Shown here piece by piece: positions 27,867-36,032 of a stretch of DNA of 64,000 nt. The stretch is from Marinobacter pelagius. GTDB lineage: Bacteria; Pseudomonadota; Gammaproteobacteria; Pseudomonadales; Oleiphilaceae. Positions within the stretch are counted from its first letter, which is position 1. Every line of letters begins with the position of its first letter. The notes under the pieces are model-generated. The model had not been told where the DNA came from. It worked only from the letters and a program-made list of their open reading frames with translations, and did no database searches. The position numbers and the translations under genes are program-made. The stretch lies in assembly GCF_900114925.1 (NCBI RefSeq), contig NZ_FOUR01000001.1:434001-498000 (forward strand), written 5' to 3'.

Positions 27867-28376
27867 TTACTGCCCGGTTTCCTGTAGTTCGATGCGCAGG
27901 GGGTCGGGGCCCCGGAGCTTGACCCGCTGATGGGCATCCAGGGACAGCACCCGCCCGGCCACATCCGGCTGGATCGGCAGTTCCCGGGCGCCGAGATCAA
28001 TCAGGGTGGCCAGTATGATACTGGCTGGACGACCGTAGTCGAAAATTTCGTTCATGGCGGCACGGATGGTCCGGCCACTCATGATGACGTCGTCGATGAG
28101 GATGATGTCCCGGCCCTCGGTATCGAACGGCAGGCTGGAGGGCTTCACCTTCGGATTCAGGCCGATGCGGCTGAAGTCGTCCCGGTAAAACGAGATATCC
28201 AGCTCCCCGAAAGCCTGATCAATGCCCAGGCGTTTGCTCAGCACATCCGCCAGCCAGACGCCGCCGGTACGGATACCGATCACCGCCGGCTCGGTCACAT
28301 TGCGCTCCTCCAGGATCCGGCGCAATCCCGTTTCCAGCTCATCCAGCAGCTGGTTGATATCAAGCTGTGCGGTCAT
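27867..28376 (-). CDS. pyrR: Pyrimidine regulator / uracil phosphoribosyltransferase PyrR
   Basis: A 169-residue protein of the phosphoribosyltransferase fold. The PRPP loop reads DIILIDDVIMSGRTIRAA. In Gram-positives PyrR binds mRNA to attenuate pyr genes; in pseudomonads a regulatory role on pyrB has also been proposed. GAGGA precedes the ATG. It is the gene immediately before pyrB, with a 39-base gap in which no attenuator hairpin could be recognised. Confidence 0.93.
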   Translation of the reverse strand: MTAQLDINQLLDELETGLRRILEERNVTEPAVIGIRTGGVWLADVLSKRLGIDQAFGELDISFYRDDFSRIGLNPKVKPSSLPFDTEGRDIILIDDVIMSGRTIRAAMNEIFDYGRPASIILATLIDLGARELPIQPDVAGRVLSLDAHQRVKLRGPDPLRIELQETGQ

Positions 28377-28411
28377 CAGGTCCTCACTGTGTTTCAGGTC
28401 AGCCGGAAATG

Positions 28412-28852
28412 TCAGCCGGCGCTATTATCCTGTTCCCGGAACCAGGTTTCCAGAATCAGTACCGCGGCGCGGTCATCAACACCATGGCGGCCGAAATCCC
28501 GGCTGCCACCGCGGGCCAAGACGTCACCCTTGGCCTCGAAACTGGTGAGCCGTTCGTCCACCATCTCCACCGGGTAATGGAAACGGCCGTGGATACGGTT
28601 GCCGAACTTGCGGGCCCGGGCGCACATCTCGTTCTCGGTGTCGTCCATGTTCAGGGGCAGGCCCACCAGCACCAGGTCCGGCCGCCACTCCTCCAGCAGT
28701 TTTTCCACCACCGACCAGTCCGGGATGCCGTCCCGGGCGGGAATCATCGCCAGCGGCTCACCGGTACCCAGCAACTCCTGCCCGGTGGCCACGCCGATCC
28801 TGCGGGTGCCGAAATCGAACGCCATCACCCGGCGATTGCCCGCCTCAGGCAT
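28412..28852 (-). CDS. ruvX: Holliday junction resolvase-like RuvX (YqgF)
   Basis: A 146-residue RNase H-fold protein. Family motifs are AFDFGTRRIGVA, GLPLNMDDTE and VDERLTSFEA, with Asp in the C-terminal GVDDRAA. Members are described as putative Holliday junction resolvases and as factors in 16S rRNA 5' maturation. The start overlaps the yqgE stop by eight bases, indicating translational coupling. Same neighbours as in P. aeruginosa. Confidence 0.93.
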   Translation of the reverse strand: MPEAGNRRVMAFDFGTRRIGVATGQELLGTGEPLAMIPARDGIPDWSVVEKLLEEWRPDLVLVGLPLNMDDTENEMCARARKFGNRIHGRFHYPVEMVDERLTSFEAKGDVLARGGSRDFGRHGVDDRAAVLILETWFREQDNSAG

Positions 28853-29411
28853 GGCCGCCGAACTCGGTCAGCTGGTTCAGGTCGATACCGATCAGCTTGA
28901 GTACCGCCTGGTAGCGGTCCTGGGCCGGCGTCCGGAACAGGATGTCGGTACTGGCCGGACAGGTCAGCCAGGAGTTGCTGCCCAGCTCCTCCTCCAGCTG
29001 ACCCTCGCCCCAGCCGGAGTAACCCAGTGCTACCAGGAACTCTTCCGGACCATCGCCACGGCCGATGCCGGCCAGGATGTCCCGGGAGGTGGTAAGCAGA
29101 ACGTCTTCGGCCACCTGGACGGTGTTCTGCCATGTGGTAGCGGGGCTGTGGAGCACGAAGCCACGCTCGGGCTGAACCGGGCCACCACTGTAGACCGGGA
29201 GGTCCAGCTCGGAGCCATGCATGTCCAGCTGTTCCAGAATCTCACCGAGGTGGATATCCAGCGGCTGGTTGATCATCAGCCCGAGCGCTCCGTCGTCGGA
29301 ATGTTCACAGATGTAGATCACACCACCGTGAAAACGGGGGTCGGCCAGCCAGGGCGAAGCCACCAGAAAGTGGTGCTGCAGACTGTTGGGAGATTTCCTG
29401 GTTGCGGTCAT
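28845..29411 (-). CDS. yqgE: YqgE/AlgH family protein
   Basis: A 188-residue cytoplasmic protein of the DUF179 family. The hallmark pattern is visible: LQHHFLVASPWLADPRFHGGVIYICEH, the N-Q-P motif in GLMINQPL, and a YSGGPVQPERGFVLHS segment. Molecular function is not established; AlgH was named for an effect on alginate genes. It overlaps tonB by four bases and ruvX by eight, so all three are translated together. Confidence 0.92.
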   Translation of the reverse strand: MTATRKSPNSLQHHFLVASPWLADPRFHGGVIYICEHSDDGALGLMINQPLDIHLGEILEQLDMHGSELDLPVYSGGPVQPERGFVLHSPATTWQNTVQVAEDVLLTTSRDILAGIGRGDGPEEFLVALGYSGWGEGQLEEELGSNSWLTCPASTDILFRTPAQDRYQAVLKLIGIDLNQLTEFGGHA

Positions 29412-30268
29412 CCGGATGTCAGCCCCCGCCGTTGGAAAGACCAGGTTCGTATGATTTCCAGCTCATCCACTTCCTCGCGCATGTCTTCCGGGAACGGGGC
29501 GAACGGGGATGCCATGCGCACGATGCGGATGGCGGCGTCGTCCAGGACCCGGCTGCCCGAGGACTGCAGGATAGCCACTTCCTTGATTGTGCCATCTTTC
29601 TTGAGCGATACCAGCATCCGGAGCGTGCCGTAGATACCCGCTCTGCGGGCCTCGGTCGGGTAATTGATGTTCCCGACACGGGTGACCTTGCTGATCCAGT
29701 TCTGGACATACCAGGCGTTGGTGGACTGCAGGGTCGAGGCAGACGTGACCCGCATGACCCGGGGCTTGCGGGCATAGGCCTGTTGCTGGGCATCAAACCG
29801 CGCTTCCAGGCTGGCGATTTCCAGGCTGCGCTCCATCAGGCTTTTCTTTTTCTCCACCGGTTGCGGTTCCGGCTCGGCTTTCTCTTCCGGCTCGGCCACC
29901 TTGCGGCTGGAGGGCGCTGTGGTCTGCACCACCGTCTGTTCCTGCTGCTTCACCGGTTCCGGCCGGGATGGCGGCTCGGGCTGTACCTGTGCCGGTTCCG
30001 GCTGGCTGACCTCGGCCGGCTGGGGCGTGGTCATTTCCCGGGGTTCGTCTTCGGTGCCACTGCCCTGCTGATTGGTCTGGGCCAGAAAATCGGCCTTTTC
30101 CGGGGCCTTCTCGTCTTCAAACTGGGACAGGGTGATTTCCATGGTCTGGGCCGACGAGCGCGGAGGCTCCGGCGCGAAGGTGATGCCCAGCACGATAATC
30201 GCGTGCACGGCCAACGCCATGAACAGGGTGAAGGAAAACCGGTCAAAATCGCTTACCTGAACTGCCAT
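29408..30268 (-). CDS. tonB: TonB-family energy transducer (TonB3-like)
   Basis: A 286-residue protein with an N-terminal membrane anchor (residues about 13-31), a Pro/Glu/Gln-rich periplasmic spacer (about 60-150) and a C-terminal TonB domain (NYPTEARRAGIYGTLRMLVSLKKDGTI, SSGSRVLDDAAIRIVRMASPF). It carries proton-motive energy to outer-membrane partners. Its position between gshB and yqgE, next to the pil-chp cluster, is that of P. aeruginosa tonB3, which has been linked to twitching motility. No exbB/exbD genes are adjacent. Confidence 0.92.
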   Translation of the reverse strand: MAVQVSDFDRFSFTLFMALAVHAIIVLGITFAPEPPRSSAQTMEITLSQFEDEKAPEKADFLAQTNQQGSGTEDEPREMTTPQPAEVSQPEPAQVQPEPPSRPEPVKQQEQTVVQTTAPSSRKVAEPEEKAEPEPQPVEKKKSLMERSLEIASLEARFDAQQQAYARKPRVMRVTSASTLQSTNAWYVQNWISKVTRVGNINYPTEARRAGIYGTLRMLVSLKKDGTIKEVAILQSSGSRVLDDAAIRIVRMASPFAPFPEDMREEVDELEIIRTWSFQRRGLTSG

Positions 30269-30320
30269 TCCTGTTCCTGATCCTGTCGTTGGTCCTGCAC
30301 TGCTCGCCCCATTCTGTCGG

Positions 30321-31274
30321 TTACGCCTGCTTCAGGCGCTTTTCAATGGCATCCATCAGCATGCCGCCGATATCGATGCCGTAGGCCGCATCCAGTTCCC
30401 GGATGCAGGTGGGGCTGGTTACATTGATTTCAGTCAGATAGTCGCCGATCACGTCGAGGCCGACAAACATCAGGCCCTTCTCCTTGATCGCAGGGGCGAC
30501 GCGGGCACAGATTTCCCGGTCACGATCGGTCAACTCCCGGCCCTCACCCCGGCCGCCGGCCGCGAGGTTGCCGCGATTCTCGCCCTGGGACGGAATCCGC
30601 GCAAGGGCATAGGGCACCGGCTCGCCCTCGATGAGCAGGATCCGTTTGTCGCCATCGACAATCTCGGGAATGAATTTCTGTGCCATGGCCTGGTGGGTGC
30701 CATAGTTGGTCAGGGTCTCGATGATCACGCCCAGGTTGAAATCGTTCTCCCGCACCCGGAAGATCGAGTGACCGCCCATGCCGTCCACCGGCTTCATGAT
30801 GATATCACCGTGCTCGGCATAGAACTCCCGGAACCGGTGCGCCGAACGGCTCACCAGCAACGGCGGCGTCAGATCCTCGAACTGGGTGGCGAACAGCTTC
30901 TCGTTACAGTCCCGCAGAGTGGCGGCGGGGTTTACCACCAGGGCGCCCTGCAGTTCCGCCGCCTCCAGGATGTAGGTAGCCATCAGGAACTCGCGGTCCA
31001 CGGGCGGATCCTTGCGCATCAGGATCACGTCCAGATCGCCCAGGGCCCGGTCCTGACTGCCGCCGAAGCTGAACCAGTTCTCCGGGTCCATGTGGACAGT
31101 CAGATCCCGGGTGTGGGCCATCGCCCGGCCACCGTCGAGGTACATGTCGGGCAACTCCATGTATTCGATCTCCCAGCCCCGCTTCTGCGCGGCCAGCAAC
31201 ATGGCGAGCGAACTGTCTTTCTTGAACGTGATGTTTTCGATGGGATCCATCACGATCCCGAGTCGGACTGTCAT
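30321..31274 (-). CDS. gshB: Glutathione synthetase
   Basis: A 317-residue ATP-grasp ligase joining gamma-glutamylcysteine and glycine. Markers are RLGIVMDPIENI at the start, MRKDPPVDREF, the MKPVDGMGGHSIF ATP-grasp loop, and LTEINVTSPTCIRELD near the end. Length matches E. coli GshB (316). It is the first gene of the minus-strand gshB-tonB-yqgE-ruvX run and is divergent from pilG, with 296 bases between. Confidence 0.96.
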   Translation of the reverse strand: MTVRLGIVMDPIENITFKKDSSLAMLLAAQKRGWEIEYMELPDMYLDGGRAMAHTRDLTVHMDPENWFSFGGSQDRALGDLDVILMRKDPPVDREFLMATYILEAAELQGALVVNPAATLRDCNEKLFATQFEDLTPPLLVSRSAHRFREFYAEHGDIIMKPVDGMGGHSIFRVRENDFNLGVIIETLTNYGTHQAMAQKFIPEIVDGDKRILLIEGEPVPYALARIPSQGENRGNLAAGGRGEGRELTDRDREICARVAPAIKEKGLMFVGLDVIGDYLTEINVTSPTCIRELDAAYGIDIGGMLMDAIEKRLKQA

Positions 31275-31570
31275 AGTGTCTCTTCAGCTCCTGGGAAGTA
31301 AAAACACGAACCGGTCAGCAGAGCGAGCCGGGCGTTAAATGCTATCCTGAGACGTCAGATGGTATTGTACCCGAGCCGCGAATGCATCCGGAGATATCCT
31401 CAGGAGATACGTGACTGTGCGGGCAGAAGTACATTTAGTCACAAACTAATACTTTTTATATGGCCATCGATATTCTATAACTGAGCGGGGTTTATAGAAG
31501 AACCTTGAGGTTTGTGTTAAAACCCCCGTTCCAAAATAAAGATAGTCGCTGAGCGCAAGGCAGTTGGACA

Positions 31571-31963
31571 ATGGATGACAACTTCGAGAATCTGAAGATT
31601 ATGGTGATCGACGACAGCAAAACGATTCGTCGCACCGCAGAAACCCTCCTCAAGAAGGTCGGCTGTGAGGTCATCACCGCGACTGACGGCTTTGACGCTC
31701 TGGCCAAGATTGCCGATTCCCAGCCGGACATCATTTTCGTTGACATCATGATGCCGCGCCTGGATGGCTACCAGACCTGCGCACTGATCAAGAACAATTC
31801 CTCTTTCAAAAAGACGCCGGTTATCATGCTCTCCAGCAAGGACGGACTGTTCGATAAAGCGAAAGGTCGCATCGTAGGCTCTGACCAATATCTGACCAAA
31901 CCGTTCAGCAAGGACGAGCTGCTAAACACCATCCGCCAGTACGTACCACAGGCGGAACAGTAA
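31571..31963 (+). CDS. pilG: Type IV pilus response regulator PilG
   Basis: A 130-residue single-domain CheY-like receiver. The acidic pair is in VIDDSK (residues 14-15), the phosphoacceptor is Asp58 in FVDIMMP, and the conserved Lys is near 110 in LTKPF. In P. aeruginosa PilG promotes pilus extension and cAMP synthesis. It is the first gene of the pil-chp operon. The 296-base gap to gshB holds an AT-rich stretch (31450-31480) likely to contain the promoter, and a 7-bp inverted repeat (GGGGTTT 31487-31493 with AAACCCC 31520-31526) in the leader, of uncertain meaning. Confidence 0.95.
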   Translation: MDDNFENLKIMVIDDSKTIRRTAETLLKKVGCEVITATDGFDALAKIADSQPDIIFVDIMMPRLDGYQTCALIKNNSSFKKTPVIMLSSKDGLFDKAKGRIVGSDQYLTKPFSKDELLNTIRQYVPQAEQ

Positions 31964-31995
31964 ACCTGCTGAAATCAAGAACCATCGAGGAAACC

Positions 31996-32358
31996 ATGGC
32001 CCGCATTCTGATTGTTGATGACTCTCCCACCGAGGTGAAGAAGATTTCCACCATCCTGGAAAAGCACAAGCACGAAGTCCTGACCGCCGATAACGGCGCG
32101 GATGGTGTTGCCAAGGCCCGCGCTGAAACGCCGGACCTGGTACTGATGGACGTAGTCATGCCAGGCCTGAACGGCTTCCAGGCGACCCGCCAGCTGACCC
32201 GTGCGCCCGAGACTGCCTCCATTCCGGTTGTCATCGTTACCACCAAGGACCAGGAAACCGACCGCGTATGGGGCACCCGCCAGGGCGCCAAGGGTTACCT
32301 GGTAAAGCCGGTGAACGAAGACGACCTGATCAAGACCATCAACAGCCTGATCGCCTGA
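31996..32358 (+). CDS. pilH: Type IV pilus response regulator PilH
   Basis: A 120-residue CheY-like receiver with Asp8 and Asp9 at the acidic site, phosphoacceptor Asp52 (LMDVVMPGLNG) and the Lys near 104 (LVKPV). In P. aeruginosa PilH is linked to pilus retraction, or acts as a phosphate sink for PilG. It follows pilG by 32 bases with GAGGA before the ATG. The LNG after the phospho-site, in place of MDG, distinguishes it from PilG. Confidence 0.95.
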   Translation: MARILIVDDSPTEVKKISTILEKHKHEVLTADNGADGVAKARAETPDLVLMDVVMPGLNGFQATRQLTRAPETASIPVVIVTTKDQETDRVWGTRQGAKGYLVKPVNEDDLIKTINSLIA

Positions 32359-32380
32359 CCCTCACAACCTTGGAGTACGC

Positions 32381-32926
32381 ATGTCCGCCCAGGCCGCCCC
32401 TTTTGCCGTTCTGACGGATATCGCCCAGCGCAGCCGGTCCATGGCCGCCGGCCTGCCGGAGCAACAGGAAGCCGTTGAGCTGTGGAACGGCATCGGCTTC
32501 GTGTTATCGGGTGAGCACTATGTGGCCCCCATGGGTGAAGTGACAGAAATTCTCCATGTGCCCCGTTTCACCCACATTCCGGGTGTGCGGCCATTCTTGC
32601 TGGGCGCCGCCAACGTGCGCGGCCGCCTGCTCCCCCTGGTCGATCTCGCCAGCTTCTTCGACATACCCCGCTCCTCGCGCAGTCAGCGTGACCGGCGGGT
32701 TCTGGTCGTTGAGCAGGGGGATGTGTTCAGCGGGCTGGTCGTGGACAGCGTCCTGGGGATGCAGTATTTCACAACCGACAGTTTCCGGGAGGCGCCGCAA
32801 GGGGTCCCCGAAAGCGTTCGTCCGTTTGTTACAGGCGGCTACGAACGCAACGAGGAAGTCTGGAGAGTGTTCTCCGCTGCCGATCTGGTGGCCGACGAGC
32901 ACTTCCTGGACGTCGCGCAGTGGTAA
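32381..32926 (+). CDS. pilI: CheW-like adaptor PilI
   Basis: A 181-residue CheW-domain protein that couples the receptor PilJ to the kinase ChpA. The CheW fold begins near residue 35 (GIGFVLSGEHYVAPMGEVTEIL), with the receptor-binding IPGVRPFLLGAANVRGRLLPLVDL block near 65-90. TTGGAG stands before the ATG. It is 22 bases after pilH and 92 bases before pilJ. Confidence 0.94.
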   Translation: MSAQAAPFAVLTDIAQRSRSMAAGLPEQQEAVELWNGIGFVLSGEHYVAPMGEVTEILHVPRFTHIPGVRPFLLGAANVRGRLLPLVDLASFFDIPRSSRSQRDRRVLVVEQGDVFSGLVVDSVLGMQYFTTDSFREAPQGVPESVRPFVTGGYERNEEVWRVFSAADLVADEHFLDVAQW

Positions 32927-33018
32927 AGGGTGGTGACACTGGCAGGAACATCACCCTGACCGCCTGAAATCCGCTAAAACAGACTTGCCAACATTTTGAA
33001 GAGGCCGGGAGCCAGAAC

Positions 33019-35094
33019 ATGAAAAACAGAGCCGGAAGATTGGGTATGGGACAGGGAGGCAACAAGCTGGTTGCCGGCCTGATCGCCGCACTGATCGCAC
33101 TTACCGTCCTGCTCGTTGCCGTGCTGTTCATCATCAACCGTGACAGCCAGAACGACCAGCGATACATTGCCCACACTGCGGAACTGCGGGTACTCTCGCA
33201 GGCCATTGCGAAGAACGCGACCGAGGCCGCCGGCGGTACCGCCGAGGCATTCAACCAGTTGCGCCGCTCCCGCGATGACTTCCAGCAGCTCTGGACCTTC
33301 GTCACCGAAGGCAACCCGGAAACCGGCCTGCCCCCCAGTGAACTGGCACAGCAAAGCGGTGTACAGCAGAACTGGAACATTGTCCGGGAAAATGCCGACA
33401 GCATCCTCTCCACCCAGGATGCGGTACTGGGCCTGCACGAAGTGGCCCGGACCCTGAACGAAACCATTCCCCAGCTCCAGGTGGAGTACGACGACATCGT
33501 ACAGATCCTGCTGGACAACGACGCACCAGCCGAACAGATCGCCCTGGCCCAGCGCCAGTCGCTGCTGGCCGAGCGTATCGTCCGTTCTGTTAACAACGTA
33601 CTGTCCGGTGACGAAGACGCGGTTATCGCCGCCGACCGGTTCGGCCGCGACGCCAGCCTGTTCGGCCGGGTTCTCGACGGCCAGCTCAACGGCAACGAAG
33701 CCATGGGCATCTCCCGGGTAACCGATGAAGACGCCATCTACGGTCTGGAAGCGGTTGCCGAGCTGTTCGAGTTCGTTTCCCAGAACGTTGACGCCATCCT
33801 TGAAGCCTCTCCCGACCTCTTCAAGGTGCGTACCGCTGCCAGCGACATCTTCCAGAACTCCGAGATCCTGCTCTCAGAACTCTCTGTCCTGGCCGAAGGC
33901 TTCCGTACCCAGCCGGGCTCACGCCTGGTCAGCCCGACCCTGGCCTTTATCATCCTGGCCGCGATGGTTGCCATCGTTGTCTTCATCGGTCTTGCCCTTT
34001 ACCGCGAAGCCCAGGCCCGTCTGGCTGCGACCCAGGAGCAGAACGAACAGAACCAGAACGCGATCCTGCGACTGCTGGACGAACTCGCCGACCTGGCGGA
34101 TGGTGACCTGACCACCGAGGCCACGGTAACCGAGGACTTCACCGGTGCCATCGCCGACTCCATCAACTACGCGATCGACCAGATGCGCGGACTGGTACAG
34201 GCGATTCGTGGTACCGCGGTACGGGTAGCGGGCGCCGCCCAGGAAACCCAGTCCACCGCGATGCACCTGGCCGACGCTTCCGAGCACCAGGCCCAGGAAA
34301 TTGCCGGGGCTTCTGCCGCGGTTAACGAGATGGCCGTGTCCATCGACCAGGTATCCTCGAACGCCGCCGAATCCTCCGCGGTTGCGGAGCGGTCGGTTGC
34401 GATCGCGAAGAAAGGCGCGGAAGTGGTACAGAATACCATCCGCGGCATGGACAACATCCGGGAGCAGATCCAGGAAACCTCCAAGCGGATCAAGCGTCTG
34501 GGTGAATCCTCCCAGGAAATCGGTGACATCGTATCCCTGATCAACGACATCGCCGACCAGACCAACATCCTGTCCCTGAACGCCGCGATCCAGGCCTCCA
34601 TGGCCGGTGACGCGGGTCGAGGCTTCGCGGTGGTTGCGGACGAGGTTCAGCGCCTCGCGGAACGTTCCTCTGCGGCAACAAAGCAGATTGAAGCCCTGGT
34701 TAAGACGATCCAGTCCGATACCAACGAGGCGGTTATCTCCATGGAACACACCACCGCCGAGGTGGTCCGTGGTGCCCGTCTGGCCCAGGACGCGGGTATC
34801 GCACTCGAGGAAATCGAGAACGTATCCATGTCTCTGGCGGAGTTGATCCAGAACATCTCCAACGCCGCACGCCAGCAGTCGTCCTCTGCGGCCCACATTT
34901 CCAACACCATGAACGTTATCCAGGAAATCACCTCCCAGACCTCGTCCGGTACCAACGCGACCGCGAAGTCTATCGGTAACCTGGCCGAGATGGCGTCCGA
35001 ACTGCGGTCCTCTGTTGCCGGCTTCACCCTGCCGGAAGAGGACGTGGCCGACGAAGAGCAAGAGGAAGACAGCGACGTTCCGGTGGTGGGCTGA
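33019..35094 (+). CDS. pilJ: Methyl-accepting chemoreceptor PilJ
   Basis: A 691-residue receptor. A membrane helix lies near 17-37 and a second near 312-332. Between them is a helical periplasmic domain containing two PilJ-type repeats. HAMP follows, then a coiled-coil signalling domain with hairpin tip IADQTNILSLNAAIQASMAG and VVADEVQRLAERS. The tip has Ser-Met where most receptors have Arg-Ala (E-A-A-R-A-G), as in PilJ proteins. It is believed to sense pilus or surface state and to control ChpA. AGGCCGGGAG precedes the ATG. Confidence 0.95.
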   Translation: MKNRAGRLGMGQGGNKLVAGLIAALIALTVLLVAVLFIINRDSQNDQRYIAHTAELRVLSQAIAKNATEAAGGTAEAFNQLRRSRDDFQQLWTFVTEGNPETGLPPSELAQQSGVQQNWNIVRENADSILSTQDAVLGLHEVARTLNETIPQLQVEYDDIVQILLDNDAPAEQIALAQRQSLLAERIVRSVNNVLSGDEDAVIAADRFGRDASLFGRVLDGQLNGNEAMGISRVTDEDAIYGLEAVAELFEFVSQNVDAILEASPDLFKVRTAASDIFQNSEILLSELSVLAEGFRTQPGSRLVSPTLAFIILAAMVAIVVFIGLALYREAQARLAATQEQNEQNQNAILRLLDELADLADGDLTTEATVTEDFTGAIADSINYAIDQMRGLVQAIRGTAVRVAGAAQETQSTAMHLADASEHQAQEIAGASAAVNEMAVSIDQVSSNAAESSAVAERSVAIAKKGAEVVQNTIRGMDNIREQIQETSKRIKRLGESSQEIGDIVSLINDIADQTNILSLNAAIQASMAGDAGRGFAVVADEVQRLAERSSAATKQIEALVKTIQSDTNEAVISMEHTTAEVVRGARLAQDAGIALEEIENVSMSLAELIQNISNAARQQSSSAAHISNTMNVIQEITSQTSSGTNATAKSIGNLAEMASELRSSVAGFTLPEEDVADEEQEEDSDVPVVG

Positions 35095-35121
35095 AGAACG
35101 GCCCGGGGCAGCTGACAGTTT

Positions 35122-36021
35122 ATGGCGCATACCCACGACAACCTGTCACCCGCCGAAGGTATCTGGTCCATGCGCCGCCTTCCGGATATGGATGCGGCGC
35201 AGTTCCACCAGTGGCAGACCCTGCTGGAGCATCGCACCGGGATAACCCTGTCGGCCGATCGACGCTCGTTCCTGGAGACCAACATCGGGATCCGGATGCG
35301 GGAGATCGGCTGCAGCAGCTACCAGGCCTACTACGAGAAAATCGTATCCGGCCCGGACGCGGTGGTGGAATGGGCAACCCTGGTGGATCGGCTGACCGTC
35401 CAGGAGACCCGGTTCTTCCGGGATCCCGATGCCTTCCGGCTGGTGTCCGACTATGTCCTGACGCGGCCGCGTGAGCAGCTGAGGAAGCGTGCCCTGGAAG
35501 CCTGGAGCGTCGGCTGTTCAACCGGCGAAGAGCCCTACACGCTGGCGATGGTACTCAACGAGTGCATGAACCAGCTGGCAATGCAGCCATTGTTCGGGGT
35601 GACCGGGTCCGACATCAGCAAGCCCGCCATTGACAAGGCCGGCAAGGGGCAGTTCAGCGCCCGGAAACTGCTGGGGATGGACGAAATCCTGAAGGAACGG
35701 TATTTCCGCCCCGCCGAGCGAAATACTGTCGAAATCGTAAAGAGCATCCGAGATCGGGTGTGTTTCACCAGGCTCAATGTCCTGGATCTGGACACCGCAC
35801 CCATGCACGGAATGAACATCATCTTCTGCCAGAATCTGCTGATCTATTTCCGCCGCTGGCGCCGGCGGGAGATCGTGAAGCGGTTAGCAGAAAGACTGGC
35901 ACCGGGGGGATTACTGGTGCTGGGCCAGGGTGAGTTGACCGACTGGCAACCACCCGGCCTGCAGCGGGTACCCTCGGAACATGTTCTGGCGTGGATCAAA
36001 CGCCAGGCCGACGAAGAATAA
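35122..36021 (+). CDS. pilK: CheR-type methyltransferase PilK
   Basis: A 299-residue S-adenosylmethionine-dependent glutamate methyltransferase, presumed to methylate PilJ. The CheR pattern is clear: LTVQETRFFRDPDAF near 91-105, the SAM-binding WSVGCSTGEEPYTLAM near 130-145, and IIFCQNLLIYF near 233-243, corresponding to the CRNVLIYF motif with Gln replacing Arg. It lies 27 bases after pilJ and 11 bases before the chpA ATG. Confidence 0.93.
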   Translation: MAHTHDNLSPAEGIWSMRRLPDMDAAQFHQWQTLLEHRTGITLSADRRSFLETNIGIRMREIGCSSYQAYYEKIVSGPDAVVEWATLVDRLTVQETRFFRDPDAFRLVSDYVLTRPREQLRKRALEAWSVGCSTGEEPYTLAMVLNECMNQLAMQPLFGVTGSDISKPAIDKAGKGQFSARKLLGMDEILKERYFRPAERNTVEIVKSIRDRVCFTRLNVLDLDTAPMHGMNIIFCQNLLIYFRRWRRREIVKRLAERLAPGGLLVLGQGELTDWQPPGLQRVPSEHVLAWIKRQADEE

Positions 36022-36032
36022 CCGGAGTGGTT